Below, piece by piece: positions 43,696 through 52,783 of a DNA stretch of 64,000 nucleotides. The position numbers were made by a program, and so were the translations under genes. The stretch lies in the NCBI RefSeq assembly GCF_013426895.1, contig NZ_AP023174.1, positions 1,736,001-1,800,000 on the forward strand, given 5' to 3'. Position 1 is the stretch's first letter, and the number at the start of each line of letters is the position of its first letter. A model generated the notes under the pieces. It was not told the origin of the DNA, searched no databases, and was given only the letters and a program-made list of their open reading frames with translations. The DNA is from Paraburkholderia largidicola (GTDB lineage Bacteria; Pseudomonadota; Gammaproteobacteria; Burkholderiales; Burkholderiaceae).

Positions 43696-44702
43696 TGACC
43701 TCGAATGTATTTGTCGACGGCCTTGTTGTGATCGCCGAGCGTGTCAGAAAAGATGCTGCTGCCGTCGCCGCGCGATACGAAATACAGCGCGCTGGTCTGC
43801 GCCGGATTGAGCGCGGCCTGCAGCGACGCGATGCCCGGCAGCGCGATGGGCGAAGGCGGCAGGCCCATCCGCGTGTAGGTATTGTAAGGAGTGTCCGTCT
43901 GCAGATCCTTCTTGCGCAGATGGCCCGAATAGCTCTCACCCATTCCATAGATGACGGTCGGATCGGTCTGCAGCGGCATGCCGACGCGCAGACGGTTCGC
44001 GAACACGCCCGCGACCATCGGGCGGTCGGACGCCTTGCCCGTTTCCTTTTCGATGATCGACGCCATGGTCAGCGCATCGTACGGCGTTTTGTACGGCAGC
44101 CCCGGTGCGCGTGCCGCCCATGCTTCGTCGATGCGCAGCTTCATCAGCCGGTACGCGCGTCGATAGACGTCGAGGTCGCTCGTGTCCTTGTCGAACAGGT
44201 AGGTATCCGGGAAGAACAGCCCTTCGCCATTGCCTGTCGGTGTTTCGGGCGCGCCGATCGCCTTCAGGATATCCGCGTCCGACATGCCCGCCGTATCGTG
44301 TTTGAGCGCCGGGTTCGAATCGAGTTCGGCGCGCATGTGCCGGAAAGTCCAGCCTTCGATGATCGTCGCCACGTACTCGTTGACGTCGCCGCGCGCGATC
44401 TTCTGCAGCACGTCGTACGGCGTGATGCCCTGCTTGAATTCATAGTTGCCCGACTTCAGCGCCGACTGCAGTCCGAGTACGCGCGTCATCATCACGAACA
44501 GTTCCGGCTCGACGGGCACGCCGCCACGGTTCAGTTGCGTCGTGACGCTGCGCAGGCTGCTGTGCGGCTTGATCGTGACATCGAGTTGCGGGGTGGCGAG
44601 TTGAACGGGCGTGGTGGCCCAGTGGTACGCGCCGTACGCCGCGGCGGCGAGCAGCATCGCGAGCACGACGCAGGCGATGAGGCATTTCTTCAGGAGGGAC
44701 AT
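43692..44702 (-). CDS. mltG: Endolytic murein transglycosylase MltG
   Basis: Cleaves nascent peptidoglycan strands and terminates glycan elongation. The 336-residue protein has a single N-terminal membrane helix ([20 protein letters not shown]), then LysM-like and YceG catalytic regions. [11 protein letters not shown] and [10 protein letters not shown] contain the conserved acidic residues, and DPTVIYGMG and [14 protein letters not shown] are family blocks. The ATG at 44702 (MSLLKKC) gives the proper membrane anchor; the longer open frame back to 44789 lacks family sequence, and no strong ribosome site precedes either. Confidence 0.92.
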   Translation of the reverse strand: MSLLKKCLIACVVLAMLLAAAAYGAYHWATTPVQLATPQLDVTIKPHSSLRSVTTQLNRGGVPVEPELFVMMTRVLGLQSALKSGNYEFKQGITPYDVLQKIARGDVNEYVATIIEGWTFRHMRAELDSNPALKHDTAGMSDADILKAIGAPETPTGNGEGLFFPDTYLFDKDTSDLDVYRRAYRLMKLRIDEAWAARAPGLPYKTPYDALTMASIIEKETGKASDRPMVAGVFANRLRVGMPLQTDPTVIYGMGESYSGHLRKKDLQTDTPYNTYTRMGLPPSPIALPGIASLQAALNPAQTSALYFVSRGDGSSIFSDTLGDHNKAVDKYIRGQ

Positions 44703-44779
44703 GGAAACGTGGTTCGGGTGAAGCCAATATAATACTTGCTTGCCTCCGCCAAAGTCAGAATTGACTGTTCCCCGAATCC
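44703..44779. promoter_or_regulatory. Divergent mltG / ygfZ promoter region
   Basis: A 77-nt gap contains a perfect TATAAT on the plus strand (44728-44733). On the minus strand a TATTAT lies 18 bases after CTGACT. The two -10 regions overlap, so the divergent transcripts probably compete for polymerase. Confidence 0.4.
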
Positions 44780-45850
44780 ATGAACGCACCGCTTGCTACC
44801 GCTCCTGGCACTGCTGTCCCCACTCCTGCTGCTTCTGCTGCTGTTTCTGCCGCACTTCCCGCGTTTCCGCGTCCCGCACGCGACGAGTTCGACGCCGTGC
44901 TGTCGGGCGGCGCATTCATGCCGCTGCCGCAGTTCGGCGTGATCGACGCGACGGGCGATGACGCAGCCGCCTTCCTGCATTCGCAGCTCACCAGCGACAC
45001 GCAGCACCTCGACGCCGCGACGGCACGCCTTGCCGGCTACTGCTCGCCGAAAGGCCGGCTGCTGGCGTCGTTCCTCGTATGGTGCAGCGGCGAGTCGATC
45101 CGGATGCTGGTGTCGAAGGACGTGCAGGCCGCCGTGCAGAAACGCCTGTCGATGTTCGTGCTGCGAGCGAAAGCGAAACTCAGCGACGCATCGGCTGACA
45201 CGCTCGCCATCGGTCTCGCCGGTGACGTGCGAGGCGCGCTGTCTGGCGTGTTCGACGCGATCCCCGACGGTGTGCACGTCAAGGTGGACGGGCCGGCGGG
45301 ATCGCTGGTACGCGTGCCCGATGCGGCAGGCCGCCTGCGTTACGTGTGGGTCGGCCCGAAAGCGGAAGTCGAAGCGCGCCTGCCCGTGCTCGAAGCCAAA
45401 CTGCGCCGCGTGTCGCCCGCCGTGTGGGACTGGCTCGACATCCGCGCCGGCGAACCGCGCATCACGCAGCGTGTGGTCGAGCAATTCGTGCCGCAGATGA
45501 TCAACTTCGACGTGCTCGGCGGCGTCAATTTCCGCAAAGGCTGTTATCCGGGCCAGGAAGTGGTCGCGCGCAGCCAGTATCGCGGCACGATCAAGCGGCG
45601 CATGTCGCTCGCGAACGTCGCGGGCGAAACGGAGAGCGTCGTGCCGGGCGCGGAGCTGTTTCGTTCGGACGATCCGGGCCAGCCGTGCGGGATGCTCGTC
45701 AACACGGCGGCCGCGCCTGACGGCGGCGTCGATGCCCTCGTCGAGATCAAGCTGGCCGCGCTCGAAAACGGCAGCGTGCATCTGGGCGCCGCCGATGGCC
45801 CCGCGCTGACCTTCCTGCCGCTGCCTTACGCGCTGCCCACGGAAGTCTGA
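44780..45850 (+). CDS. ygfZ: Folate-binding protein YgfZ (Fe-S cluster assembly factor)
   Basis: A 356-residue tetrahydrofolate-dependent factor for [4Fe-4S] enzyme maintenance, related to GcvT. Diagnostic is KGCYPGQEVVAR (about residues 252-263, with the functional Cys). FGVIDATGDDAAAFLHSQLT, CSPKGRLLASFLVW and GEPRITQRVVEQFVPQMINF are also family segments. The N-terminal 30 residues are an Ala/Pro-rich extension not needed for the fold. It is divergent from mltG, a common Burkholderiales arrangement, and is followed by the NRDE gene. A GC-rich hairpin at 45868-45902 lacks a good T-tract. Confidence 0.92.
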   Translation: MNAPLATAPGTAVPTPAASAAVSAALPAFPRPARDEFDAVLSGGAFMPLPQFGVIDATGDDAAAFLHSQLTSDTQHLDAATARLAGYCSPKGRLLASFLVWCSGESIRMLVSKDVQAAVQKRLSMFVLRAKAKLSDASADTLAIGLAGDVRGALSGVFDAIPDGVHVKVDGPAGSLVRVPDAAGRLRYVWVGPKAEVEARLPVLEAKLRRVSPAVWDWLDIRAGEPRITQRVVEQFVPQMINFDVLGGVNFRKGCYPGQEVVARSQYRGTIKRRMSLANVAGETESVVPGAELFRSDDPGQPCGMLVNTAAAPDGGVDALVEIKLAALENGSVHLGAADGPALTFLPLPYALPTEV

Positions 45851-45947
45851 CGCGCCAGCCACATCCGCGCCGCGCCTTTGTTTTCTGATTTCCGGCGCGG
45901 CGTGTTCCTGCCGTATCCACGCCTTCTCGTTACCAAGACTTCTGCCG

Positions 45948-46769
45948 ATGTGTCTGATCGTGTTCGACTGGCGCCCCGAAGCGTCTGACGGCCTGCTGTT
46001 CACGCTCGCAGCGAATCGCGACGAATTCCTCAAGCGCACGGCCGAACCGATGCATTGGTGGGACGACGCGCCCGGCTTGCTCGCGGGCCGCGATCTGGTC
46101 GGCGGTGGCACCTGGCTCGGCATGACGCGCGACGGGCGCTTTGCCGCGCTGACCAACTATCGCGCGCCAAAAGAGATGCGCGCCGATGCGCCGACGCGCG
46201 GCACGCTGGTCAGCAACTGGCTGTCGGGCGATCACGGTATCGAAAGCGGCGCGCCGCTCGACTATCTGTTGCAGGTCGCGCAGGACGGCGACATGTACAA
46301 CGGCTTCAATCTGCTCGTCGGTGACTGGACGCGGCGCGAACTCGCGTGGTACTGCAACCGCTCGCCCGCCGAGCCCACGTTGCTTGCGCCGGGCACGCAC
46401 GGCATCTCGAACGCGGTGCTCGACACGCCCTGGCCGAAACTCGTGCGCAAGCGCGCCGAGCTTGCCCAGGCGCTCGCCGGCGAAGCCCGTCCGCCGCTCG
46501 CGACGCTGATCGGCCTGATGCGCGACCCGCATGTCGCGCGCGACGACGAACTGCCGGCGACGGGCATTTCGCTAGAACGCGAACGCGCGCTGTCGGCGGC
46601 CTTTATCGATACGCCCGATTACGGCACGCGCGGCACCACGGCCGTGCAGGTGTTGGCGCAGAACGGACGGCTGAGCGTCTCGGCACTCGAACGCAGCGAC
46701 GACAACGGCTCGCATCGTGTCGTGCGTCCCGGGGATTTCGAGCGCAGTTTTGCGTTCGATATCGCCTGA
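45948..46769 (+). CDS. NRDE (TANGO2-like) family protein
   Basis: A 273-residue Ntn-hydrolase-like protein. The N-terminus MCLIVFDWRP exposes Cys2, the presumptive nucleophile, and the name-giving motif appears as AANRDEFLKR. GRDLVGGGTWLGMTRDGRFA and GISNAVLDTPWPKL are further conserved blocks. Eukaryotic relatives (TANGO2) act in lipid and haem handling, and bacterial function is unsettled. It is transcribed in the same direction as ygfZ (97-nt gap) and convergent with the esterase gene. Confidence 0.9.
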   Translation: MCLIVFDWRPEASDGLLFTLAANRDEFLKRTAEPMHWWDDAPGLLAGRDLVGGGTWLGMTRDGRFAALTNYRAPKEMRADAPTRGTLVSNWLSGDHGIESGAPLDYLLQVAQDGDMYNGFNLLVGDWTRRELAWYCNRSPAEPTLLAPGTHGISNAVLDTPWPKLVRKRAELAQALAGEARPPLATLIGLMRDPHVARDDELPATGISLERERALSAAFIDTPDYGTRGTTAVQVLAQNGRLSVSALERSDDNGSHRVVRPGDFERSFAFDIA

Positions 46770-46793
46770 CAGCGAAGCGTCTTTACATCCCGC

Positions 46794-47753
46794 TCATTCG
46801 ACGCCGAACGCGGCGCGCAATGCCGCCGCCGCGTCCGCATGCGCGATGGCTACATCCGGCACGTAGCCGCCCATCTTGAAGAACTCGTGGATCATGCCCG
46901 CGTAGCATTTGAACGCGACAGCATTGCCCGCCTCCCGCAACTTGTGCGCATACGCTTCGCCTTCATCGCTCAACGGGTCGTACTCGGCCGTCGCGATCCA
47001 TGCGGGTGCCACGCCGTGAAACCCCGGCGCGCCGCGCGTGCCGTCGAGCGGCGCGAAACGCCAGTCGTGACGATCGTCGGCATCGCGCACGTACTGCTCG
47101 AAGAACCATTGAATCGTGTCACCAGACAGCAGATAACCATCCGACAGACGTTCGTGCGAGTCTGTCTGCTGATGGCCTGTGGTGCCCGGATAGATCAGCA
47201 GTTGCAGCACGAGCGCAATGCCGGCGTCGCGCGCGAGCACGGCGCACACGGTGGCGAGCGTGCCGCCCGCGCTATCGCCGCCGACGGCGATCCGGCTCGC
47301 GTCGATGCCGTAAAGCGGCGCGTTGTCGTGCAACCACTCGAGCGCGTCGAACGCATCGTCGACGGCGGTGGGAAATGTGTGCTCCGGCGCGAGCCGGTAG
47401 TCGACCGACATCACGACGCACTGCGCGTCGCGCGCCAACATCCGGCAAAGCGCGTCGTGCGTGTTCACGCTGCCGACCGTGAAACCGCCGCCGTGATAGT
47501 AGACGAGCGCGGGTGCGGGATTCGCCCATTGCGGCTCGGCGGGATGATAGAGACGCACGCGTATGGACGCGCTGTCGCGCATCGGCACATCGATGTCCTC
47601 GACGGAAAACATCGGCGCCGAGGGCACTTCGAGAATCGGCGCGCTCTTCTCATACGATGCGCGCGCCGCTTGCGGCGTCAGATCGTGATACGCAGGGCGC
47701 TTTGCGCGCGCGATCATGTCGAGCACCTGCTCGATCTTCGGATTCAGCGGCAT
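46794..47753 (-). CDS. Alpha/beta hydrolase, HSL-family esterase
   Basis: A 319-residue carboxylesterase of the hormone-sensitive-lipase family. Oxyanion motif HGGG at 87-90, nucleophile elbow GDSAGG (Ser161), probable Asp259 (AEYDPLSDEG) and His289 (GMIHEF) complete the triad. The start MPLNPKIEQVLDM was chosen because family members begin this way; an in-frame ATG at 47801 would add 16 arginine-rich residues. The gene opens a lipid-metabolism neighbourhood on the minus strand together with an SDR and an MDR oxidoreductase. Substrate unknown, probably short-chain esters. Confidence 0.88.
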   Translation of the reverse strand: MPLNPKIEQVLDMIARAKRPAYHDLTPQAARASYEKSAPILEVPSAPMFSVEDIDVPMRDSASIRVRLYHPAEPQWANPAPALVYYHGGGFTVGSVNTHDALCRMLARDAQCVVMSVDYRLAPEHTFPTAVDDAFDALEWLHDNAPLYGIDASRIAVGGDSAGGTLATVCAVLARDAGIALVLQLLIYPGTTGHQQTDSHERLSDGYLLSGDTIQWFFEQYVRDADDRHDWRFAPLDGTRGAPGFHGVAPAWIATAEYDPLSDEGEAYAHKLREAGNAVAFKCYAGMIHEFFKMGGYVPDVAIAHADAAAALRAAFGVE

Positions 47754-47840
47754 GGTCGGACGACGGCGCCCATGCGCCGCACGGTTGAATGAGCGCGCCA
47801 TGATGCCACGAACGCGCGTCGAAACGCTTGCGTCGGCGCG

Positions 47841-48710
47841 CTAGCGCGCTTCCTTGACCTCCGGCTTGAGCGACAGCGGATCAGTGGGATTGCGCTGCTG
47901 TTCGATGTCCTCGTGCCGCAGCCGCACCGTTGCAAGAATGGCGGGATGCGTGAGGATATAGAAACGCCGCGCGGCGATGGCTTCGAACGTTAACGCCGCG
48001 ACCTCCACCGCGCCCAGCTTGCCGGAACGCACCGCGCGCTGCAGTTGCTTGTCGGCGGCGAGTTGCGAGCGCGTGGGCCCGGCGCTATTGCGCAGCGATT
48101 CCGGACGCGCGCGCTCGGCATCCGCGATGCCCGTCGGCACGAACGCCGGACACAACAGCGAGCAACCAACCTCTCCGCCCGCGTTCTGCAGATCGTGATA
48201 CAGCGTCTCCGTCAGCGAGACGACTGCGTGCTTCGACGCGTTATAGATGCCCATCGACGGAGGCGACAGGAGCCCCGCCACCGACGCCGTATTGACGATA
48301 TGCGCGGGTTCGTTCTGCTTCAGCATGATCGGCGTGAAGATACGCACGCCGTGAGCTACGCCCATCACGTTGACGCCGAACACCCACGCCCAGTCGTTCG
48401 CCGAGCTTTCCCATAGAAAGCCGCCGGAGCCGACGCCCGCATTGTTGAACAGCAGATGAACCTTGCCGAAGGCTGCGAGCGCGGCATCTGCGAGCGCCTG
48501 AACCTGCGCGGCGTCGGACACATCCGTTTTCACGCCGATCGCCTCGGCGCCCGATGCGCGCAAGTCATCGACGGTTTGCGCGAGCGCGTTCGCGTCGATA
48601 TCCGCCAGCACGAGCTTCATGCCGAGCGACGCGCCCTTTTCCGCGAACGCACGGCCGAAGCCGCTCGCCGCGCCTGTGATCACGGCGACCTTGCCGTCGA
48701 ACTCGAACAT
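47841..48710 (-). CDS. Short-chain dehydrogenase/reductase (SDR)
   Basis: A 289-residue classical SDR. The cofactor motif is ITGAASGFGRAFAEKGASLG (11-30), then LFNNAGVGSGG, Ser143 and the catalytic YNASK (Tyr156, Lys160). ADID after the second strand suggests NAD preference. The ATG at 48710 has GAGGA seven bases upstream; the longer frame to 48761 starts in the gap. It lies 52 nt downstream of the MDR oxidoreductase gene, so the two are likely co-transcribed. The substrate is unknown. Confidence 0.88.
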   Translation of the reverse strand: MFEFDGKVAVITGAASGFGRAFAEKGASLGMKLVLADIDANALAQTVDDLRASGAEAIGVKTDVSDAAQVQALADAALAAFGKVHLLFNNAGVGSGGFLWESSANDWAWVFGVNVMGVAHGVRIFTPIMLKQNEPAHIVNTASVAGLLSPPSMGIYNASKHAVVSLTETLYHDLQNAGGEVGCSLLCPAFVPTGIADAERARPESLRNSAGPTRSQLAADKQLQRAVRSGKLGAVEVAALTFEAIAARRFYILTHPAILATVRLRHEDIEQQRNPTDPLSLKPEVKEAR

Positions 48711-48762
48711 GCCGTTTTCCTCGTTCAGCAGTTGCGCGTGGCGCGTTGTGCTATGCGCCAAC

Positions 48763-49761
48763 TCAGATCAGCTTGACCAGCTGCTTGCCGAAGTTGTGCC
48801 CCTTCAGCATGCCGAGAAACGCTCCGGGTGCGTTTTCCAGACCTTGCGCGATGGTCTCGCGATACTGCAGCTTTTTCTGCGCGACGAGCGTGCCGAGTTC
48901 CTTCAGCGCATCGGGCCATACATCCATATGCTCGCTGACGATGAAGCCCTGCACGAGCAGACGCTGCGTGAGCAGCAACGCCGGATGCTTGAGCGGCAAA
49001 GGCGCGCCGTCGTAACCCGCGATGAACCCGCACAACGCGATGCGGCCGTGCGCGTTCATCCGCGCGAGCGTCGCGTCGAGCCCTTCGCCGCCGACGTTCT
49101 CGAAGCAGCCGTCCACGCCGTCCGGCGTCGCCGCCTTGAGGTCCTGATAAAGATTGCCCGCCTTGTAGTCGACGCATGCGTCGAAGCCGAGTGTCTCGAC
49201 AACATAGCGGCACTTGTCCGGGCCGCCTGCGATGCCGACGGCGCGCGCGCCCGCCTGCTTCGCCAGTTGCCCCACGACGCTGCCGACCGCCCCGCTCGCC
49301 GCGCTGACGACGACCGTCTCGCCAGCCTTGGGCGCGATGATCCGGTTCAGGCCGTACCACGCCGTCACGCCGGGCATGCCGACGGGTCCCAGATACGCGG
49401 AGAGGGGCACATGTGTGTCGTCGATCTTGCGCAGGTTCTTGCCGTCCGACGTGCCGAATTCCTGCCAGCCGAACATGCCGACCACCTTGTCGCCCGGCTT
49501 GAATGCCGCGTTCTTCGATTCGACCACTTCGCCCGTCGTGCCGCCGATCATCACTTCGTTCAGCGGCTGCGGTGCGGCGTACGACTTCGCGTCGCTCATG
49601 CGGCCGCGCATGTACGGATCGAGCGACAGATAGTGATTGCGCACGCGCACCTCGCCATCGGCAAGCGGCGCGAGCGGCGTTTCGACGAGCTTGAAGTTGT
49701 CGGCGGATGCCGCGCCCTGCGGACGCGACACGAGCAGAATCTGGCGATTGATCTGGCTCAT
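48763..49761 (-). CDS. NADP-dependent MDR oxidoreductase (prostaglandin/curcumin reductase-like)
   Basis: A 332-residue medium-chain reductase of the leukotriene B4 dehydrogenase/CurA group, reducing alpha,beta-unsaturated carbonyls. RPQGAASADNFKLVE, VRNHYLSLDPYMRGRMSD and VSAASGAVGSVVGQLAKQAG are characteristic, with no zinc ligands. The start MSQINRQILLVSRP at 49761 fits the family; the long upstream frame is not supported. It lies upstream of the SDR gene on the same strand, and downstream of the thioesterase gene. Confidence 0.9.
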   Translation of the reverse strand: MSQINRQILLVSRPQGAASADNFKLVETPLAPLADGEVRVRNHYLSLDPYMRGRMSDAKSYAAPQPLNEVMIGGTTGEVVESKNAAFKPGDKVVGMFGWQEFGTSDGKNLRKIDDTHVPLSAYLGPVGMPGVTAWYGLNRIIAPKAGETVVVSAASGAVGSVVGQLAKQAGARAVGIAGGPDKCRYVVETLGFDACVDYKAGNLYQDLKAATPDGVDGCFENVGGEGLDATLARMNAHGRIALCGFIAGYDGAPLPLKHPALLLTQRLLVQGFIVSEHMDVWPDALKELGTLVAQKKLQYRETIAQGLENAPGAFLGMLKGHNFGKQLVKLI

Positions 49762-49819
49762 GACGGGTTTGTCTCCGGAGATCTGGTGTGAAGTGTCGAA
49801 AGCGGTTGCGAGGCGACGC

Positions 49820-50293
49820 TCAGCCGTCGCTCGGCCCCGGCTTTGCCGATGGATCGCTGCGCAGTCGCTGCTGCCGCACTTCGCGGCCAACGGCGAGACG
49901 CCGCATGTACTTAAATGTGCCGAGCGCCTTCGCGACGAAATGGCCTTCGCTATCGCGGATCTCGCCTTCGCAATAGGCCATGGTGGTGGAGCGGTGCAGC
50001 ACACGGCCCGTCGCGCGCAACTCGCCGCTGCCGGGCTGCATGAAGTTCACCTTCATTTCGACCGTGACGACGCCGACACCATCGGCAGCGAGGCTGCGCG
50101 CCGCCATCGCGAGCGCGACGTCGGCGAGCGTCATCGTGATGCCGCCGTGCGACACGGCCCATGTGTTCAGATGTTCGGGACGCAGCGGCAGCAGCATTTC
50201 GCTGGCGCCGTCCCCCGCCGAAATGAGTTGAACGCCGAGGTGATCGATAAACGGGCTTTCGATCACCAGCTGGTTGCTGGAAGAGTCGGTCAT
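49820..50293 (-). CDS. PaaI-type hotdog thioesterase
   Basis: A 157-residue acyl-CoA thioesterase. LNTWAVSHGGITMTLADVAL holds the hotdog-family catalytic region (HGG and the Asp in LADVA), followed by VEMKVNFMQPGSGELRATGR and the TMAYCEGEI strand. It probably hydrolyses aryl- or acyl-CoA in the cytoplasm as a tetramer. It lies 6 nt after the Dabb-domain gene and 58 nt before the oxidoreductase gene, all minus strand, so one operon is likely. The C-terminal 25 residues are a polar extension. Confidence 0.88.
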   Translation of the reverse strand: MTDSSSNQLVIESPFIDHLGVQLISAGDGASEMLLPLRPEHLNTWAVSHGGITMTLADVALAMAARSLAADGVGVVTVEMKVNFMQPGSGELRATGRVLHRSTTMAYCEGEIRDSEGHFVAKALGTFKYMRRLAVGREVRQQRLRSDPSAKPGPSDG

Positions 50294-50299
50294 AGGCTT

Positions 50300-50599
50300 T
50301 CAGAGTTCGTAGTCGACGGCCTGACGCGCCTCGCGGATCGGCGCGAGAAACGCCTTCACGTCCAGATGCGTGGGATGGACCTGATACGCGTCCAGCGCTG
50401 CCTTGTCGGTGAAATCGGATACGAGCACGACGTCATACGTCGAGTCGAGGCCCGGCGTCGCGATACCGACTTCGAGATGCACGATACCCGGCACGGCATC
50501 GCGGCAGGCCTCCAGTTTTTCTTTCAGCACCGACGCGTTCTGCTCGCGCGTGCGGCCTTCCCCCTCTCTCAACTTCCACATCACGATATGACGAATCAA
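50300..50599 (-). CDS. Stress-responsive alpha/beta-barrel (Dabb) domain protein, TTG start
   Basis: A 99-residue Dabb protein (dimeric ferredoxin-like barrel): IRHIVMWKLREGEG at the N-terminus and the VPGIVHLEVGIATPGLDSTY and YDVVLVSDFTDKAALDAYQV blocks are typical, with the terminal HP.H..VK.FL..I. pattern. The start chosen is a TTG at 50599 with AAGG eight bases upstream, giving the canonical MIRHIVMWK opening; a GTG at 50608 overlaps the ribosome site. Role in family: small-molecule binding or stress response; exact function unknown. Confidence 0.85.
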   Translation of the reverse strand: MIRHIVMWKLREGEGRTREQNASVLKEKLEACRDAVPGIVHLEVGIATPGLDSTYDVVLVSDFTDKAALDAYQVHPTHLDVKAFLAPIREARQAVDYEL

Positions 50600-51035
50600 G
50601 ACGTTCACCTTTGCTGTTGACCTTGCGCCGCGGCCCGCGCGGAACGCATGCAGGACACACATGAAACACGCTTCGCCAGATGATACCTGCACTGCGCGAG
50701 ACGATAAATCGAGCTGCACGGCATAGAACAAACGCACAGGCCGCTCACGCAATCGGTTCCGTCATCGTGCGCAGCGTCGCCTATACTTTTCAGGCACTCA
50801 GCCCGGCCGTGCGCGCCAGCAGCGGTGACGCGCAACGCGAAACCGGGCACCGTCAACCTGCGGCCAATCCCTCTCCCGGGCGCGAATTCGCCACGCGCCG
50901 GCCGCCTTGTCTTCCTTCCTCTTTGCCGCCTTATGCACGCATGGAAAACGGCCCGCGCCGTGGATGCGTTCGCCCCTCTAGCCACGAGCCGCCGTATCTC
51001 GCGCGGATCATCTGCATTCACTTCACGAGGACAAC
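50600..51035. other. Divergent intergenic region, no gene seen
   Basis: 436 nt between the Dabb gene (minus) and the GYD gene (plus). Several short frames overlap here but none has family sequence or a good ribosome site. Promoters for both directions are expected; no boxes could be assigned with confidence. Confidence 0.45.
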
Positions 51036-51329
51036 ATGGCCACTTACCTCATGCTGGTCAACTGGACCGATCAGGGTGTGCGCACCGCGAAAGACACCGT
51101 CAACCGGGCGCGCGCGTTTCGCGAAGCCAGCAAGGCGATGGGCGTGACGGTCGGCACGGTGAACTGGACGCTCGGCGCATACGACCTCGTGATCTCGTTC
51201 GAATCGCCCGACGACGAGACCACGACCCGGCTCGGCCTCGCGCTCGCCGCGCAAGGCAATGTGCGCACGGCGACGATGCGCGCGTTCAGCGAAGCGGAGA
51301 TGGAAAAGATCGTTGGCGGCTTGAAGTAG
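51036..51329 (+). CDS. GYD domain protein
   Basis: A 97-residue protein of the GYD family: MATYLMLVNWTDQGVRTAKD, the name-giving motif here as WTLGAYDLVISFESPDD, and the terminal helix FSEAEMEKIVGGLK. These are small ferredoxin-like proteins of unknown biochemical role. Full family length. It is a single-gene unit; the convergent TRIC-type gene ends 48 nt downstream. Confidence 0.9.
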   Translation: MATYLMLVNWTDQGVRTAKDTVNRARAFREASKAMGVTVGTVNWTLGAYDLVISFESPDDETTTRLGLALAAQGNVRTATMRAFSEAEMEKIVGGLK

Positions 51330-51377
51330 CCGGTCGTCCCGCGCGGCGCGTCCGTAGCTTGCTGTCGCGCGCTGCAA

Positions 51378-52001
51378 TCAGATTTGCGCGCGCGGCAGAT
51401 GCCATCCATGCGTCGCCGCGGCCACGCGCAATACGAAGCACGCGACGCCGCCTGCCACGCCCGCCAGCGCCGGCGACAGGCCGAAGCGCCGCGCGACCAG
51501 CACTACGATCGCGCCGAAGCATGCCGCAGTCGCGTAGATATCGGTGACGAGCACGGACGGAATGCGCGCGAGCAACACGTCCTTGATGACGCCGCCGCCG
51601 ACTCCCGTCACCGTTCCCATCAGCGCCGCGACGAACGGGCGGATCCGGTACAGCATCGCCTTTTCGACGCCCGCGACGGCGAACAACGACAGGCCCGCCG
51701 CGTCGAGCACCATCAGCCAGAACTCGGGGAAGCCTTGCGCGTTGGCGTGGAAGAGAAACATGAGCAGGCCCGCAACGAAAGTCAGCGCGGGATAGCGCCA
51801 GTCTCGGATCGCGTTGGGCGGCGTCGCGCCGATCAGCAGGTCGCGCGTGACGCCGCCGCCGAGCGCCGCGACGAACGCGATCACCATCACGCCGAGCAGG
51901 TCGAGGCCGCTGTGCATTGCGGCCACGGCCCCTTCGATCGCGAAGATGAACGTGCCCGCGAGATCAGCGCCAAGAACGATAGTTTCGATTTTCGGTTTCA
52001 T
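51378..52001 (-). CDS. TRIC-type (UPF0126/YadS) membrane protein
   Basis: A 207-residue inner-membrane protein with seven hydrophobic helices in two similar halves. Each half contains a GG.TRD or GG..KD motif: ALGGGVTRDLLIGATPPNAI and GVGGGVIKDVLLARIPSVL. These are signatures of the UPF0126 family, whose members resemble TRIC cation channels; glycine uptake has been reported for some. ATG at 52001 (MKPKIETIVLGADLAGTF) fits the family; the frame runs further up without support. Single-gene unit. Confidence 0.9.
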   Translation of the reverse strand: MKPKIETIVLGADLAGTFIFAIEGAVAAMHSGLDLLGVMVIAFVAALGGGVTRDLLIGATPPNAIRDWRYPALTFVAGLLMFLFHANAQGFPEFWLMVLDAAGLSLFAVAGVEKAMLYRIRPFVAALMGTVTGVGGGVIKDVLLARIPSVLVTDIYATAACFGAIVVLVARRFGLSPALAGVAGGVACFVLRVAAATHGWHLPRAQI

Positions 52002-52268
52002 GCGGAGTGTTGCGCGCTGGTTGAACGCCCGTTTGCGCCTCGGACGAGCCGAACGGTACAACGAAACGGCGCGCGCGGGCATGCGTGCGGACCATGCTTG
52101 TTCCGGCGGGAATGGGCCGCGCGCCGAGGGCGCCGCGATTGTCTCATCACCGTGGCGACGGGCAAAGCGTGCCAGGCAACCCGCGAATGCACACGCTTCC
52201 GGGCCCTGCGCCGCTATAGTTCATACGACGCGCGTCCGTTCACGCGTTCCCTTGAGAGGACCCTAACC

Positions 52269-52763
52269 ATGATCGCCGACCGCGCCGCGCGCTTCACCCG
52301 CCTGCTGTTCTTCGTTGTCGTGCTGCTGTCGCTTGGGGGTTGCGCGAGCATGTTCGGCGGCGATCCGCTGCGCGTGACCGTCGCCGGGATCGAGCCGCTC
52401 ACGGGCCAGGGGATGGAGATGCGCTTCAATCTGAAGCTGCGCGTGCAGAACCCTAACGAAACGCCGATCGACTTCAACGGCGTCTCCGTCGAACTCGACC
52501 TGAACGGAAAGCAGTTCGCGAGCGGCGTCAGCGATCAGAGCGGCACCGTGCCACGCTTCGGCGAGGCCGTGATCGGCGTCCCGTTGACGGTGCCCGCGTT
52601 CACTGTCGTCCGCCAGGCATTCGCATTCGCCGACAGCGCGCAGACGGGACAATTCCCCTACGTGCTGCGCGGCCGGCTCGCAGGTGGCATCACGGGCGGG
52701 ACGCGCTTCATCGACCAGGGCACGCTAGCGCTGCCGATGGGCGATCTCAGCGGCGGCCTGTAG
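52269..52763 (+). CDS. LEA14-like (WHy domain) lipoprotein
   Basis: A 164-residue lipoprotein with lipobox LGGC (Cys25) and one WHy/LEA-14 beta-sandwich domain. VTVAGIEPLTGQGMEMRFNL, LRVQNPNETPIDFNGVSVEL and ATG-proximal hydrophobic stretch LLFFVVVLLSL are clear. WHy proteins protect against desiccation or cold in plants and some bacteria, so an envelope stress role is plausible. The ATG at 52269 follows a GAGAGG ribosome site. Convergent with the SH3-domain gene. Confidence 0.87.
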   Translation: MIADRAARFTRLLFFVVVLLSLGGCASMFGGDPLRVTVAGIEPLTGQGMEMRFNLKLRVQNPNETPIDFNGVSVELDLNGKQFASGVSDQSGTVPRFGEAVIGVPLTVPAFTVVRQAFAFADSAQTGQFPYVLRGRLAGGITGGTRFIDQGTLALPMGDLSGGL

Positions 52764-52783
52764 CGCATCAAAGCGCTACGCGA

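Noticed and set aside
45868..45902. Hairpin CGCCGCGCC/GGCGCGGCG between ygfZ and the NRDE gene
   Set aside because: Long 17-nt loop and no T-tract after the stem; not convincing as a terminator.
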